Assembly (NCBI RefSeq): GCF_022436705.1
Contig: NZ_JAKUHT010000003.1
Coordinates: 186,001 to 250,000, forward strand
From: Nocardioides sp. CFH 31398
GTDB lineage: Bacteria > Actinomycetota > Actinomycetes > Propionibacteriales > Nocardioidaceae
Reading direction: 5' to 3'
DNA length: 64,000 nt
Every line of letters starts with the position of its first letter. The first letter of the stretch is position 1. A model generated the notes under the pieces. It was not told where the DNA came from. It did no database searches and was given only the letters and a program-made list of their open reading frames with translations. This document shows positions 41,034 through 49,613 of this stretch, one piece after another. A program made the position numbers and the translations under genes.

Positions 41034-42086
41034 TCAGAGCAGGGCGCGGGTGCGGGAGGGCTCGGGGCGCCGGGCCGACGCCTCCTCCTCGCGCCGGGCG
41101 CGGGCGCCGCGGGGGCCGGTGAGGGCCAGGTCGAGGCGGATGACGGCGTACCCGAGCGCGAGCCCGATGACGAGGCCGTACGCCGTCGACAGGGCCACCT
41201 CGAGCACCGAGGCGGCGGGGTTGACGAGGCCGTGCGCGACCGGCAGCAGCGCGGCGACGCCGAAGGCGCAGACCCACCAGCCCTGACGGCGGCGGGCGCG
41301 CATGTGGCAGCCCCACACGAGGGCGGGGACGCCGATGAACGCCTGGGTCGGCCGCGGGACCGCCCCCAGGTCGGCCCGGACGGCGCTGACCCGCGACAGC
41401 ACCGACTCGACCGCGCCCGGCGGGCCGTAGGAGCGGAGCAGCTCGGCGTAGCCCAGGGCGACGGCCAGCAGGACGGCGCCGCCCAGCACGACGACCAGGC
41501 CGCGTCGTCCGAGCCCGTGGAGGCCGGCGCCGAGGCGCCACACCACCGCGAACGAGCCCGCGAGCGCCAGGGCGAGGGTGACGTACTCGAAGCGGCCGAG
41601 ACGGACGACGGGCTCGAACCCGATGCTGGCGAAGGCCCCGACGGCGCCGATGACCGTCGCGACGAGGACCTCGCGGACGGCGACCCGGAACCGCCGGGCC
41701 GGGACGGTCACCATCACCCCCAGCACGGCGCCGACGGTGCAGGTCAGGACGGCGGCACCGGTGCGCAGCTCGTCGAGGTCCGTGACGACCGCCGTCGTGG
41801 CGAGGACGGCGGCGAGGCTGCCGAAGAGCACCGGTCGGCCACCGGTCCTTGCGGCGAGCGCCCAGCTGTAGGCGCTGGCGATGACCACCGACCCGACGTC
41901 CGCGATCACGCGCGGGCCGAGGTCGGCCGCCCGGAGGCCGAGCAGGACCACCCCGAGCCCGACGAGGACGAACCACGCGACGACCGGCACCCGACCCGCC
42001 CGGAGGGCCTCGAGCCGTTCGCGCCACCGGGTCCCCCGCCCGGAGGTCGGCGGCGCCGCGCGGCGCCGTCCGGTGGTCTGAGACAT
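41034..42086 (-). CDS. Multi-pass membrane protein of unknown function
   Basis: This 350-residue protein has a basic N-terminal tail, then about eight hydrophobic segments from residue 33 to 320, and a basic, disordered C-terminus. Near residues 237-245 PRPTQAFIGVPALVWG is a short less hydrophobic stretch. No catalytic motif is recognised. It ends 28 bp before the biotin carrier gene and starts 10 bp after the amidase stop, so the three may be cotranscribed. Confidence 0.65.
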   Translation of the reverse strand: MSQTTGRRRAAPPTSGRGTRWRERLEALRAGRVPVVAWFVLVGLGVVLLGLRAADLGPRVIADVGSVVIASAYSWALAARTGGRPVLFGSLAAVLATTAVVTDLDELRTGAAVLTCTVGAVLGVMVTVPARRFRVAVREVLVATVIGAVGAFASIGFEPVVRLGRFEYVTLALALAGSFAVVWRLGAGLHGLGRRGLVVVLGGAVLLAVALGYAELLRSYGPPGAVESVLSRVSAVRADLGAVPRPTQAFIGVPALVWGCHMRARRRQGWWVCAFGVAALLPVAHGLVNPAASVLEVALSTAYGLVIGLALGYAVIRLDLALTGPRGARARREEEASARRPEPSRTRALL

Positions 42087-42096
42087 CCGGGGAACG

Positions 42097-42900
42097 CTAC
42101 AACCGTCGGTTGGCCAGCGACGGGTTGGTCTCGCGCGCCTCGGCGAGCACCGAGCGCTCGAGGACGACGTCCACGCGGCCCGCGTCGTCGCCGGCCTCGC
42201 CGAGCACGCGTCCCATCGGGTCGAGGGCGAGGGAGTGGCCGGTGTAGCGGGGCGCGGGCTGGGCCGCGGCCACCACGAAGACCGTGTTCTCGATCGCCCG
42301 CGCGGTGAGCAGGGTGCGCCAGTGGTGGAGCTTGCCGGGCCCGGCGAGCCACGCCGCGGGCAGGACGAGGACCTCCGAGCCGGCGTCCACCAGCATCCGG
42401 GCGTGCTCGGGGAAGCGCAGGTCGTAGCAGGTCATGAGGCCGAGGGTGAAGCCGCCGACCTCGACCGTGACCGGCGTGGTCCCGCCGGGGCTGAGGCGGT
42501 CGGACTCGCGGTAGCCGAACGAGTCGTACAGGTGGATCTTCCGGTACGACGCCCGCTCGCCGTCGGGGCCCGCGACCGCGAGCGTGTTCCACGGGCGGCC
42601 GGGGTCGTCGGAGGTCTCGAACATCCCCGCGACGACCGTCGCGCGGCGCTCCGCGGCGAGCTGCGCGACGGCGCCCGCGAAGGGCCCGTCGCCGGCGTCG
42701 GCGCCCCAGACGGTCTCGGCGGCCCCGGAGACGTCGGACCCCGCCTTGCCGAAGTCGCGGGCGAACGCCTCGGGCCACACCATCAGGTCGGTGCCGTCCG
42801 GCACCTCGGCCGCGGTCTTCGCGAGGAGCTCCCGGTTCTCCGCGGGGTCGAGGGTGGAGGCCGCCTGGACCAGGCTGACGCGCAGCGAGGAGCTCATCAC
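42097..42900 (-). CDS. Nitrilase-superfamily carbon-nitrogen hydrolase (omega-amidase-like)
   Basis: This 267-residue protein has the catalytic triad of the nitrilase fold: Glu in LMVWPEAFARD near residue 41, Lys in ASYRKIHLYDSFGYRESD near residue 110, and Cys in LGLMTCYDLRFPEHAR near residue 150. FGYRESDRLSPG and VLPAAWLAGPGKLHHWRTLL fit the Nit2/omega-amidase branch, which hydrolyses 2-oxoglutaramate or similar amides; the exact substrate is inferred. Confidence 0.88.
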   Translation of the reverse strand: MMSSSLRVSLVQAASTLDPAENRELLAKTAAEVPDGTDLMVWPEAFARDFGKAGSDVSGAAETVWGADAGDGPFAGAVAQLAAERRATVVAGMFETSDDPGRPWNTLAVAGPDGERASYRKIHLYDSFGYRESDRLSPGGTTPVTVEVGGFTLGLMTCYDLRFPEHARMLVDAGSEVLVLPAAWLAGPGKLHHWRTLLTARAIENTVFVVAAAQPAPRYTGHSLALDPMGRVLGEAGDDAGRVDVVLERSVLAEARETNPSLANRRL

Positions 42901-42922
42901 CCCAGGGTGCCAGGATCGCCGG

Positions 42923-43993
42923 ATGAGTTCACGCGTCGCGATCGTCCTGACCGGCGGGGGCGCGCGTCGGCTCGCGGGGACCCCGAAGTCGACCCTGCGC
43001 CGCGGCGGGGCCAGCTACCTGGCCCTGGCCCTGGCGGCGGTCGCCGACGCCGACGCGGTCGTCGTCGTGGGCGACGCCGACCCGCACCACCCCGCGCCCC
43101 GCTACGTCCGGGAGGACCCCCCGGGCGGCGGGCCGGGCGCCGGGATCCTCGCGGGGCTCGACGCCGGGGACCCCCGTGGCGAGGCATCCGAGGTCGTCGT
43201 CCTCGCCGTCGACATGCCGGGGGTGACCCCCGGGACCGTCGAGCGCCTGCGCCGTGCCGCGGCCGGGCGGGACGGCGCCGTCCTGCTCGGGGCGGACGAG
43301 CGTCGCCAGCTCGCGCTGGTCCTCGACGCGCACCGGCTGCGGGCCGTCCGGCCGGCGGGACCCGCAGACGGCCTGCCGGTCCACCGCCTGCTCGCGGGGC
43401 TCGACCTCGTCGAGGTGGAGCCGGAGGGCGCCGAGGGCCTCGACGTCGACACCCCGGCCGACCTCGCCGCCAGCCACGGCGTCTCGGTCGAGCCGGTCGA
43501 CGCCGAGGACTGGGAGCGCTGGGCCCGCCTGCGCCTCGTCGCGCTCGAGGACGCCCCCGACGCCTTCGGGTCCCGGCACGTCGACTGGGCCGACGCCGAC
43601 GAGGGCCGCTGGCGGAGCCGGTTCGACACCCCCCGGGCCGTCTTCCGCGTCGCCGTCCTCGACGGCGTGGACGTCGGCATGGTCGCGCTCCAGCCCGCGC
43701 TCGGGGGGTGGTCGCTGGTCTCGATGTGGGTCGCCCCGGGGGCCCGCGGGCGCGGGGTGGTCGACGCCCTCGTCGCGGAGGTCGCGACGTACGCCGCCGG
43801 GCAGGGCGCCGAGGCGCTGCTGCTGCAGGTGCGGGAGGCCAACGCCCGCGCGCGGGCGGCGTACGAGCGGCTCGGCTTCGTCGTGACCGGGGAGGTCGAG
43901 GACCCGTCGGCCCCGCCGGCGCTGCGCGAGCTGGAGATGCGCCGCGACCTGCGGCCGCCCGCTGCGCGGACGGATGTCGGCGTGGACTCCTAG
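42923..43993 (+). CDS. MobA-like nucleotidyltransferase fused to a GNAT acetyltransferase
   Basis: Residues about 1-190 form a MobA-type nucleotidyltransferase domain (VLTGGGARRLAGTPKSTL at residues 8-25, VLAVDMPGVTPGTVERL, EGLDVDTPADLA), as used to attach GMP to molybdopterin. Residues about 195-345 form a GNAT acetyltransferase domain (WERWARLRLVALEDAPDAFG, VSMWVAPGARGRGVVDALVA, REANARARAAYERLGFVV). The 356-residue fusion is unusual. The MobA motif lacks the usual RMGxDK, although the lysine is kept, so MobA activity is not certain. The organism encodes a molybdenum enzyme at 25-30 kb. The ATG at 42923 faces away from the amidase gene, 22 bp apart. Confidence 0.82.
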   Translation: MSSRVAIVLTGGGARRLAGTPKSTLRRGGASYLALALAAVADADAVVVVGDADPHHPAPRYVREDPPGGGPGAGILAGLDAGDPRGEASEVVVLAVDMPGVTPGTVERLRRAAAGRDGAVLLGADERRQLALVLDAHRLRAVRPAGPADGLPVHRLLAGLDLVEVEPEGAEGLDVDTPADLAASHGVSVEPVDAEDWERWARLRLVALEDAPDAFGSRHVDWADADEGRWRSRFDTPRAVFRVAVLDGVDVGMVALQPALGGWSLVSMWVAPGARGRGVVDALVAEVATYAAGQGAEALLLQVREANARARAAYERLGFVVTGEVEDPSAPPALRELEMRRDLRPPAARTDVGVDS

Positions 43994-44002
43994 GCTGCAC
44001 GC

Positions 44003-44989
44003 ATGCGCGCTGTGGTGGTCGAAGAGCCGGGTGGTCCCGAGGTCCTGCGGGTGGCGGACGACGTCGCCGAGCCGGAGGCGGGCCCGGGCGAGGTCCTGCT
44101 CGAGGTCCGCGCGACGGCGGTGAACCGCGCCGACACCCTGCAGCGCCGGGGCATGTACCCGCCGCCCCCGGGCGCCTCGGACATCATCGGCCTCGAGTGC
44201 AGCGGGACCGTCGCGGCCCTCGGCGAGGGCGTGGAGCACCTCGCGGTCGGCGACGAGGTCTGCGCGCTGCTCGCCGGCGGGGGGTACGCCGAGCGCGTCG
44301 CCGTCCCCGCGGGCCAGGTCATGCCCGTCCCCGACGGCGTCGACCTCGTCACGGCCGCCGGCATCGCCGAGGTGGCGTGCACGGTCTGGTCGAACGTCTT
44401 CATGCGCGCCGGCCTCACCGCGGGCGACGTGCTGCTGGTCCACGGCGGCTCCGGGGGCATCGGCAGCTGCGCGATCCAGCTCGCCGCGGCGTACGACGCG
44501 CGCGTGGCGACCACCGCCGGCGCGGCGAGCGCCGACTACTGCCGCGACCTCGGCGCCGGCCTCGTCGTCGACTACCGCACCGGCGACTTCGTGGCCGAGG
44601 TGAAGGAGTGGACCGACGGCCACGGCGCCGACGTCGTCCTCGACAACATGGGCGGGGCCTACCTGCCGCGCAACGTCGACGTCCTCGCCACCGAAGGTCG
44701 CGTCGTCGTCATCGGCATGCAGGGCGGCGCGAAGGGCGAGCTCGACCTCTCGACGCTCCTGCCGAAGCGCGCCTCGGTGCACGCCACCTCCCTGCGCGGT
44801 CGTCCCCCGGCCGAGAAGGCCGAGATCTGCGCGCAGGTCGTCGAGCACGTGTGGCCGCTGATCAGCGACGGCCGGGTGCGGATCCACGTGGAGGACGTCC
44901 TCGGCCTGGACGACGTCGCACGGGCCCACGAGCGGATGGAGACCGGCGGCCACCGGGGCAAGATCGTCCTCGACGTCTCCGGTTCCTGA
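44003..44989 (+). CDS. NAD(P)H:quinone oxidoreductase, zinc-free MDR family
   Basis: This 328-residue medium-chain reductase has an N-terminal GroES-like domain (VVVEEPGGPEVLRVADDVAE, RRGMYPPPPGASDIIGLECS) and a Rossmann domain with VHGGSGGIGSCAIQLAAAYD near residue 150 and VVIGMQGGAKGELDLSTLLP. The catalytic zinc ligands of alcohol dehydrogenases are absent, which fits quinone oxidoreductases. The ATG lies nine bases after the preceding stop, and bpa follows 19 bp later. Confidence 0.9.
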   Translation: MRAVVVEEPGGPEVLRVADDVAEPEAGPGEVLLEVRATAVNRADTLQRRGMYPPPPGASDIIGLECSGTVAALGEGVEHLAVGDEVCALLAGGGYAERVAVPAGQVMPVPDGVDLVTAAGIAEVACTVWSNVFMRAGLTAGDVLLVHGGSGGIGSCAIQLAAAYDARVATTAGAASADYCRDLGAGLVVDYRTGDFVAEVKEWTDGHGADVVLDNMGGAYLPRNVDVLATEGRVVVIGMQGGAKGELDLSTLLPKRASVHATSLRGRPPAEKAEICAQVVEHVWPLISDGRVRIHVEDVLGLDDVARAHERMETGGHRGKIVLDVSGS

Positions 44990-45008
44990 CGGGTCCTAGT
45001 CTGGACGC

Positions 45009-45656
45009 ATGAGCGAGCAGCAGTCCGGACAGGGCCAGCCCGACGGCGGCCAGGCGGGTGGCGACCAGGTCGTCATCATCGGCCCGGACGGCCAGCCGGT
45101 CGGCACGGTGCCCGCGGGCGCCCTGGCGGCGATGGCGGGCAACGGCGGCGACGCGGACGGGGACGGGGACGGCGACGACGACGGCGAGCGCAACCTCGCC
45201 GACCTCGTCGAGCAGCCCGCGAAGGTGCTGCGGATCGGCGGGATGATCCGCCAGCTGCTCGAGGAGGTGAAGGCCGCTCCGCTCGACGAGGCGAGCCGCG
45301 CCCGCCTCAAGGAGATCCACCAGTCCTCCATCACCGAGCTCGAGGCCGGCCTCGCCCCCGAGCTCATCGAGGAGCTGCGCCGGTTGTCCCTGCCCTTCGC
45401 CGAGGGCACCCCCAGCGAGGGCGAGCTCCGGATCGCGCAGGCCCAGCTCGTCGGCTGGCTGGAGGGGTTGTTCCACGGCATCCAGACCGCCATCTACGCC
45501 CAGCAGATGGCGGCGCGGGCCCAGCTCGAGCAGATGCGCCGGGCGCTCCCGCCCGGTGCGGTCCCCGGCGGACCGCAGGGCGGCCCGCAGCAGGGCCACC
45601 CCGGCCAGCAGCCCGGCTCCGGCCAGGGTCCCGGCTCGGGCGGCATGTACCTCTGA
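45009..45656 (+). CDS. bpa: Bacterial proteasome activator (Bpa/PafE)
   Basis: Bpa forms a ring that opens the 20S proteasome gate without ATP. This 215-residue protein has a disordered acidic N-terminus (residues about 40-62), the helical core (LADLVEQPAKVLRIGGMIRQ, ELEAGLAPELIEELRRLSLP, WLEGLFHGIQTAIYAQQMAA) and a Gly/Gln/Pro-rich tail ending GGMYL, close to the GQYL ending that docks into the proteasome in mycobacteria. It implies a proteasome-containing actinobacterium; no proteasome genes are in the window. Confidence 0.92.
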   Translation: MSEQQSGQGQPDGGQAGGDQVVIIGPDGQPVGTVPAGALAAMAGNGGDADGDGDGDDDGERNLADLVEQPAKVLRIGGMIRQLLEEVKAAPLDEASRARLKEIHQSSITELEAGLAPELIEELRRLSLPFAEGTPSEGELRIAQAQLVGWLEGLFHGIQTAIYAQQMAARAQLEQMRRALPPGAVPGGPQGGPQQGHPGQQPGSGQGPGSGGMYL

Positions 45657-45724
45657 ACGTCCCGAGCACCGTGACCACCCGCCCGGCACGTCGTGCCCGA
45701 CGTGCGCCGTGGGTACGTCCGGGG

Positions 45725-46642
45725 GTGAGCACGACGCTGCCCCGACCCCGACCGGACGACCGGCCCGACCAGGTCGCGCAGGCCCTCGCGACGTACGACG
45801 CGGTGGCCGAAGCCAGCGCCGCTCTCGTCATCGAGTCCTTCTCGAGCTCGTTCGGGCTGGCCTCCCGCCTCCTCGGACCGTCGGTGCGCGGCGAGGTCCG
45901 CACGATCTACGCCCTCGTCCGGGTGGCCGACGAGGTCGTCGACGTCCCCGTGCCCCCGGAGGGCCGGGCCCGGCAGCGGGCCTCCCTGGACGCGTTGGAG
46001 GCGGAGGTCGCCGACGCGATGCGGTACGGCTCTAGCGCGAACCTCGTCGTCCACGCGTTCGCGCGGACCGCCCGCCGGTGCGGCATCACCGCCGAGCTCG
46101 TCACCCCGTTCTTCGCCTCGATGCGCACCGACCTCGACGTCCGGGTGCACGACGAGGCCAGCCTCGCGACGTACGTCCACGGCTCCGCCGAGGTCGTCGG
46201 CCTGATGTGCCTGCGGGCCTTCCTGGCCGCCGAGCCCGCCCGCGAGCGTCGGTACGACGCCCTGGCGCCCGGCGCCTCCCGGCTCGGCGCCGCCTTCCAG
46301 AAGGTCAACTTCGTGCGCGACCTCGCCGAGGACACCGGCGAGCTCGGCCGGTCGTACCTCCCCGGTCTCGAGCCGGACGGCGACCCCGCCACGCAGGACC
46401 CGGCGCGCGACCGCTGGCTCGACGAGGTCGACGCCGACCTCGCGGCCGCGGCCGAGGTGGTCCCCGCCCTGCCCTCCAACAGCCGCGTGGCCGTCTGCGC
46501 CGCGCACGACCTGTTCGGCGCGCTGTCCACCCGGCTGCGCGAGGTCCCGGTGACCACGCTGCGCCGGCGGCGCGTGAGCGTTCCGACGTCCACGAAGGCC
46601 CGGATCGTCGCCCGCGCCGTCGCCCGAGGAGGCCGACCGTGA
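45725..46642 (+). CDS. crtB: CrtB, phytoene synthase
   Basis: CrtB condenses two geranylgeranyl diphosphates to phytoene. The 305-residue protein has SFSSSFGLASRLLGP near residue 40, the first aspartate-rich motif in YALVRVADEVVD, and the second in FQKVNFVRDLAEDTGELGRSYLP near residue 200. The frame is open 18 codons upstream from another GTG (45671), but the GTG at 45725 matches the usual N-terminal length. The stop overlaps crtI (GTGA). Confidence 0.95.
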   Translation: MSTTLPRPRPDDRPDQVAQALATYDAVAEASAALVIESFSSSFGLASRLLGPSVRGEVRTIYALVRVADEVVDVPVPPEGRARQRASLDALEAEVADAMRYGSSANLVVHAFARTARRCGITAELVTPFFASMRTDLDVRVHDEASLATYVHGSAEVVGLMCLRAFLAAEPARERRYDALAPGASRLGAAFQKVNFVRDLAEDTGELGRSYLPGLEPDGDPATQDPARDRWLDEVDADLAAAAEVVPALPSNSRVAVCAAHDLFGALSTRLREVPVTTLRRRRVSVPTSTKARIVARAVARGGRP

Positions 46643-48258
46643 GCACCACCCCACCCCCCTCCCCCACCCGGCGGGTCGCCGTCGTCGGTGGCGGCGTCGC
46701 GGGGCTCGCCACCGCGGCGCTGCTGGCCCGCGACGGCCACGACGTCACCCTGCTGGAGAAGAACGCCGACCTCGGCGGCCGCGCCGGGTCGTGGGAGGCC
46801 GACGGGTTCCGGTTCGACACCGGCCCGTCGTGGTGGCTGATGCCGGAGGTCTTCGACCACTTCTTCCGGCTGCTGGGCACCACCACCGCCGAGCAGCTCG
46901 ACCTGGTCCGGCTCGACCCCGGCTACCGCGTCTTCGCCGAGGGCCACGAGCCGTTCGACGTCGCCGCCGACGAGCAGGGGAACCTCGACCTGTTCGAGTC
47001 GATCGAGCCGGGCGCCGGTGCGAAGCTGGCCGACTACCTGCGCTCCGGGCGTGAGGTCTACCGCCTCGCGGTCGACCGGTTCCTCTACACGAGCTTCGAC
47101 TCCGCAGCGGCGTACGCCGGCCGCGCGGTGCTGCGCCGCGCCCCGCGCCTGGCCACGCTGCTGACCCGGTCGCTGGAGTCGTTCGTCGCGTCGCGGTTCG
47201 ACGACCGGCGGCTGCGGCAGGTGCTCGGCTACCCCGCGGTGTTCCTCGGCTCCTCCCCGGACCGGGCGCCCGCGATGTACCACCTCATGAGCGCGCTGGA
47301 CCTCGCCGACGGCGTCCGCTACCCCGACGGCGGGTTCACCCGCCTGGTCGAGGCCATGACCCGGCTCGCCGTCGAGGCCGGCGTCGACGTCCGCACGGGC
47401 GCGGAGGCCCTCGAGATCACGACCGAGCCCCGCCGTCCGCGCCGCGGCGAGTCACGGCGCGCCGCGGCGACCGGGGTGCGCTGGCGTTCCACCGGCGACG
47501 GGTCCGTGCACGTGACCGAGGCCGACCTCGTGGTCGGCGCCGCCGACCTGCACCACGTCGAGACCCGGCTGCTGCCGGAGTCGTTGCAGACCTACCCGCA
47601 GACGTGGTGGGACCGCGCGACCTCGGGACCCGGCGCCGTCCTGGTCTACCTCGGCGTGCGCGGCGCGCTGCCCGAGCTCGCCCACCACTCGCTGTTCTTC
47701 ACCGCCGACTGGACGTCGAACTTCGACGCGATCTTCGAGCAGCCGACGCGGACGCCGGACCCGGCGTCGCTCTACGTCTGCAAGCCGTCGGCGACCGACG
47801 CCTCGGTGGCCCCGGCGGGTCACGAGAACGTCTTCGTGCTCGTCCCGGTCCAGCCGGACCCGGGCACCCTCGGCCACGGCGGACTGGACGGCGAGGGCGA
47901 CGCGGCGGTCGAGGCCGTCGCCGACCGCGCCATCGCGGCGATCGCCGAGGCGACCGGGGTCGGTGACCTCGCGGAGCGGGTCGTCGTCCGCCGGACGCTC
48001 GCGCCGGGCGACTTCGTCGACGACCTGAACGCCTGGTGCGGCGGCGCGCTGGGGCCCGCCCACACGTTGCGGCAGAGCGCGTTCTTCCGGGCCGGCAACC
48101 GGTCGCGGAAGGTCGAGGGGCTGCTCTACGCCGGGTCGAGCACCGTGCCGGGCATCGGCCTGCCGATGTGCCTGATCAGCGCCGAGCTCGTGCTGAAGCG
48201 GGTCCGGGGTGACCGCTCCGTGGGCCCGACCCCCGAGCCCGAGCCCGCCCGGGCCTGA
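46639..48258 (+). CDS. crtI: CrtI, phytoene desaturase
   Basis: CrtI introduces double bonds into phytoene to give lycopene. The 539-residue flavoprotein starts with the FAD motif RRVAVVGGGVAGLATAALLA and has DLGGRAGSWEADGFRFDTGP, PDGGFTRLVEAMTRLA and the C-terminal GLLYAGSSTVPGIGLPMCLI. The GTG overlaps the crtB stop with GAGGAGG upstream. It is followed by a CDP-alcohol transferase gene after five bases. Confidence 0.95.
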   Translation: MSTTPPPSPTRRVAVVGGGVAGLATAALLARDGHDVTLLEKNADLGGRAGSWEADGFRFDTGPSWWLMPEVFDHFFRLLGTTTAEQLDLVRLDPGYRVFAEGHEPFDVAADEQGNLDLFESIEPGAGAKLADYLRSGREVYRLAVDRFLYTSFDSAAAYAGRAVLRRAPRLATLLTRSLESFVASRFDDRRLRQVLGYPAVFLGSSPDRAPAMYHLMSALDLADGVRYPDGGFTRLVEAMTRLAVEAGVDVRTGAEALEITTEPRRPRRGESRRAAATGVRWRSTGDGSVHVTEADLVVGAADLHHVETRLLPESLQTYPQTWWDRATSGPGAVLVYLGVRGALPELAHHSLFFTADWTSNFDAIFEQPTRTPDPASLYVCKPSATDASVAPAGHENVFVLVPVQPDPGTLGHGGLDGEGDAAVEAVADRAIAAIAEATGVGDLAERVVVRRTLAPGDFVDDLNAWCGGALGPAHTLRQSAFFRAGNRSRKVEGLLYAGSSTVPGIGLPMCLISAELVLKRVRGDRSVGPTPEPEPARA

Positions 48259-48263
48259 GACCG

Positions 48264-48983
48264 GTGGCGGCCGCGCAGGGCGACGACTGCTCGCCCGACG
48301 ACCGCGCCGCGGCGTACGACGCCTGGTCGCGGCGGCACGGCGGCGTCGACCCGTCGGGGTCGTTCTGGGTCTCGGGGTGGGTCCGGTTGTCGCACGGCGT
48401 CGCGCGACCACTGGCGGAGCGGGGGGTCTCCCCCGACGTCGTCTCCGCCGCCGGGGTGCTGCTCACCGCCCTCGTCCCCCTGGTCTGCCTGCTCGGCGAC
48501 GGCTGGGTGCTGCTCGGGGTGCCACTCGTCGTCCTGGCGGGCCTGGCGGACGGCGTGGACGGCGCCCTGGCCGCCCGTCTCGGCCGCACCGCGGCGTGGG
48601 GCAAGCTCGTCGACGCGCTCGCCGACCGCCTCGGCGACCTCCTGCTCGTGCTCGCCCTGCTCGCGCTCGGCGCGCCCGCCTGGCTGTGCGCGGCGTACGC
48701 CGTCGGGCTGCTGCTCCACGAGCTGCTCCGCGCCGTCGCCCAGGCCGCCGGGATGACCGGCCCCGGAGCCGTCACCGTGAGCGAGCGCCCGACCCGCGTG
48801 ATCGTCACGGGGGTCGCCGTCCTCCTCGTCGGCCTCGAGTGGGTCTCCCGCGCCGTCGGCGTCGCCCTCCTGCCCGACCTCGGTCCCGCCCAGCTCGCCG
48901 GCGTCGCCGCGGTCGCCGGCGTCGTCCTCACCGCCGTCGGTCTGGTTCAGCTGCTCCCCGCGCTGCGACGCGCGCTGTCCTGA
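48264..48983 (+). CDS. CDP-alcohol phosphatidyltransferase family membrane protein
   Basis: This 239-residue membrane protein has the CDP-alcohol transferase motif in the form DGVDGALAARLGRTAAWGKL followed by VDALADRLGD (DG..A.R, G...D...D, near residues 90-120) and about five transmembrane helices. Such enzymes join an alcohol to CDP-activated lipid. It is the third gene of the crtB-crtI unit, five bases after crtI, which is unusual; a role in anchoring or modifying the carotenoid is possible but unproven. The two facing repeat arrays start two bases after its stop. Confidence 0.82.
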   Translation: MAAAQGDDCSPDDRAAAYDAWSRRHGGVDPSGSFWVSGWVRLSHGVARPLAERGVSPDVVSAAGVLLTALVPLVCLLGDGWVLLGVPLVVLAGLADGVDGALAARLGRTAAWGKLVDALADRLGDLLLVLALLALGAPAWLCAAYAVGLLLHELLRAVAQAAGMTGPGAVTVSERPTRVIVTGVAVLLVGLEWVSRAVGVALLPDLGPAQLAGVAAVAGVVLTAVGLVQLLPALRRALS

Positions 48984-48984
48984 T

Positions 48985-49196
48985 CGCCGAGTCGGCCCGA
49001 ACGCGCGCCCCAGCAACGCCGAGTCGGCCCGAACACACGCCCCAGCAACGCCGAGTCGGCCCGAACACACGCCCCAGCAACGCCCAGTCGGCCCGAACAC
49101 ACGCCCCAGCAACGCCCAGTCGGCCCGAACACACGCCCCAGCAACGCCCAGTCGGCCCGAACACACGCCCCAGCAACGCCCAGTCGGCCCGAACGC
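48985..49196 (-). repeat. Tandem array A: seven units of a 32-bp repeat
   Basis: Seven copies of the core CGCCGAGTCGGCCCGAAC (reverse complement of the family core) are spaced exactly 32 bp apart, at 48989, 49021, 49053, 49085, 49117, 49149 and 49181. The spacing sequence ACACGCCCCAGCAACGCC is almost identical in every unit. The first three copies keep the palindrome GCCGAGTCGGC; the other four carry GCCCAGTCGGC. Confidence 0.95.
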
Positions 49197-49211
49197 TGGC
49201 GTCGTATCAAG

Positions 49212-49613
49212 CTCGGGCCCGACTCGGCGCCCTCAACGCGACCGTTCGGGCCGACTCGGCGCCCTCAACGCGACCGTTCGGGCCGACTCGGCGCCCCCAG
49301 CGCGACCGTTCGGGCCGACTCGGCGCCCCCAGCGCAACCGTTCGGGCCGACTCGGCGCCCTCAGCGCAACCGTTCGGGCCGACTCGGCGCCCTCAACGCG
49401 ACCGTTCGGGCCGACTCGGCGCCCTCAACGCAGCCGTTCGGGCCGACTCGGCGCCCCCAGCGCGACCGTTCGGGCCGACTCGGCGCCCTCAGCGCAACCG
49501 TTCGGGCCGACTCGGCGCCCTCAACGCGAGCGTTCGGGCCGACTCGGCGCCCTCAACGCGACCGTTCGGGCCGACTCGGCGCCCTCAGCGCGACCGTTCG
49601 GGCCGACTCGGCG
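49212..49613 (+). repeat. Tandem array B: thirteen units of a 32-bp repeat, facing array A
   Basis: Thirteen copies of GACTCGGC start every 32 bp from 49221 to 49605. Each unit joins the core GTTCGGGCCGACTCGGCG to a 14-base segment such as CCCTCAACGCGACC, with variants CCCCCAGCGCGACC and CCCTCAGCGCAACC. The core contains the perfect inverted repeat GCCGACTCGGC. Array B points opposite to array A, and the two are separated by GCTGGCGTCGTATCAAGC. All long open frames here are repeat artefacts. The right end runs into the 3' end of the reverse-strand desaturase gene. Confidence 0.95.

Noticed and set aside
48985..49613. CRISPR array
   Set aside because: The 32-bp step looks CRISPR-like, but the segments between cores are nearly identical within each array instead of unique, cores are only 18-19 bases, and no cas genes are present.
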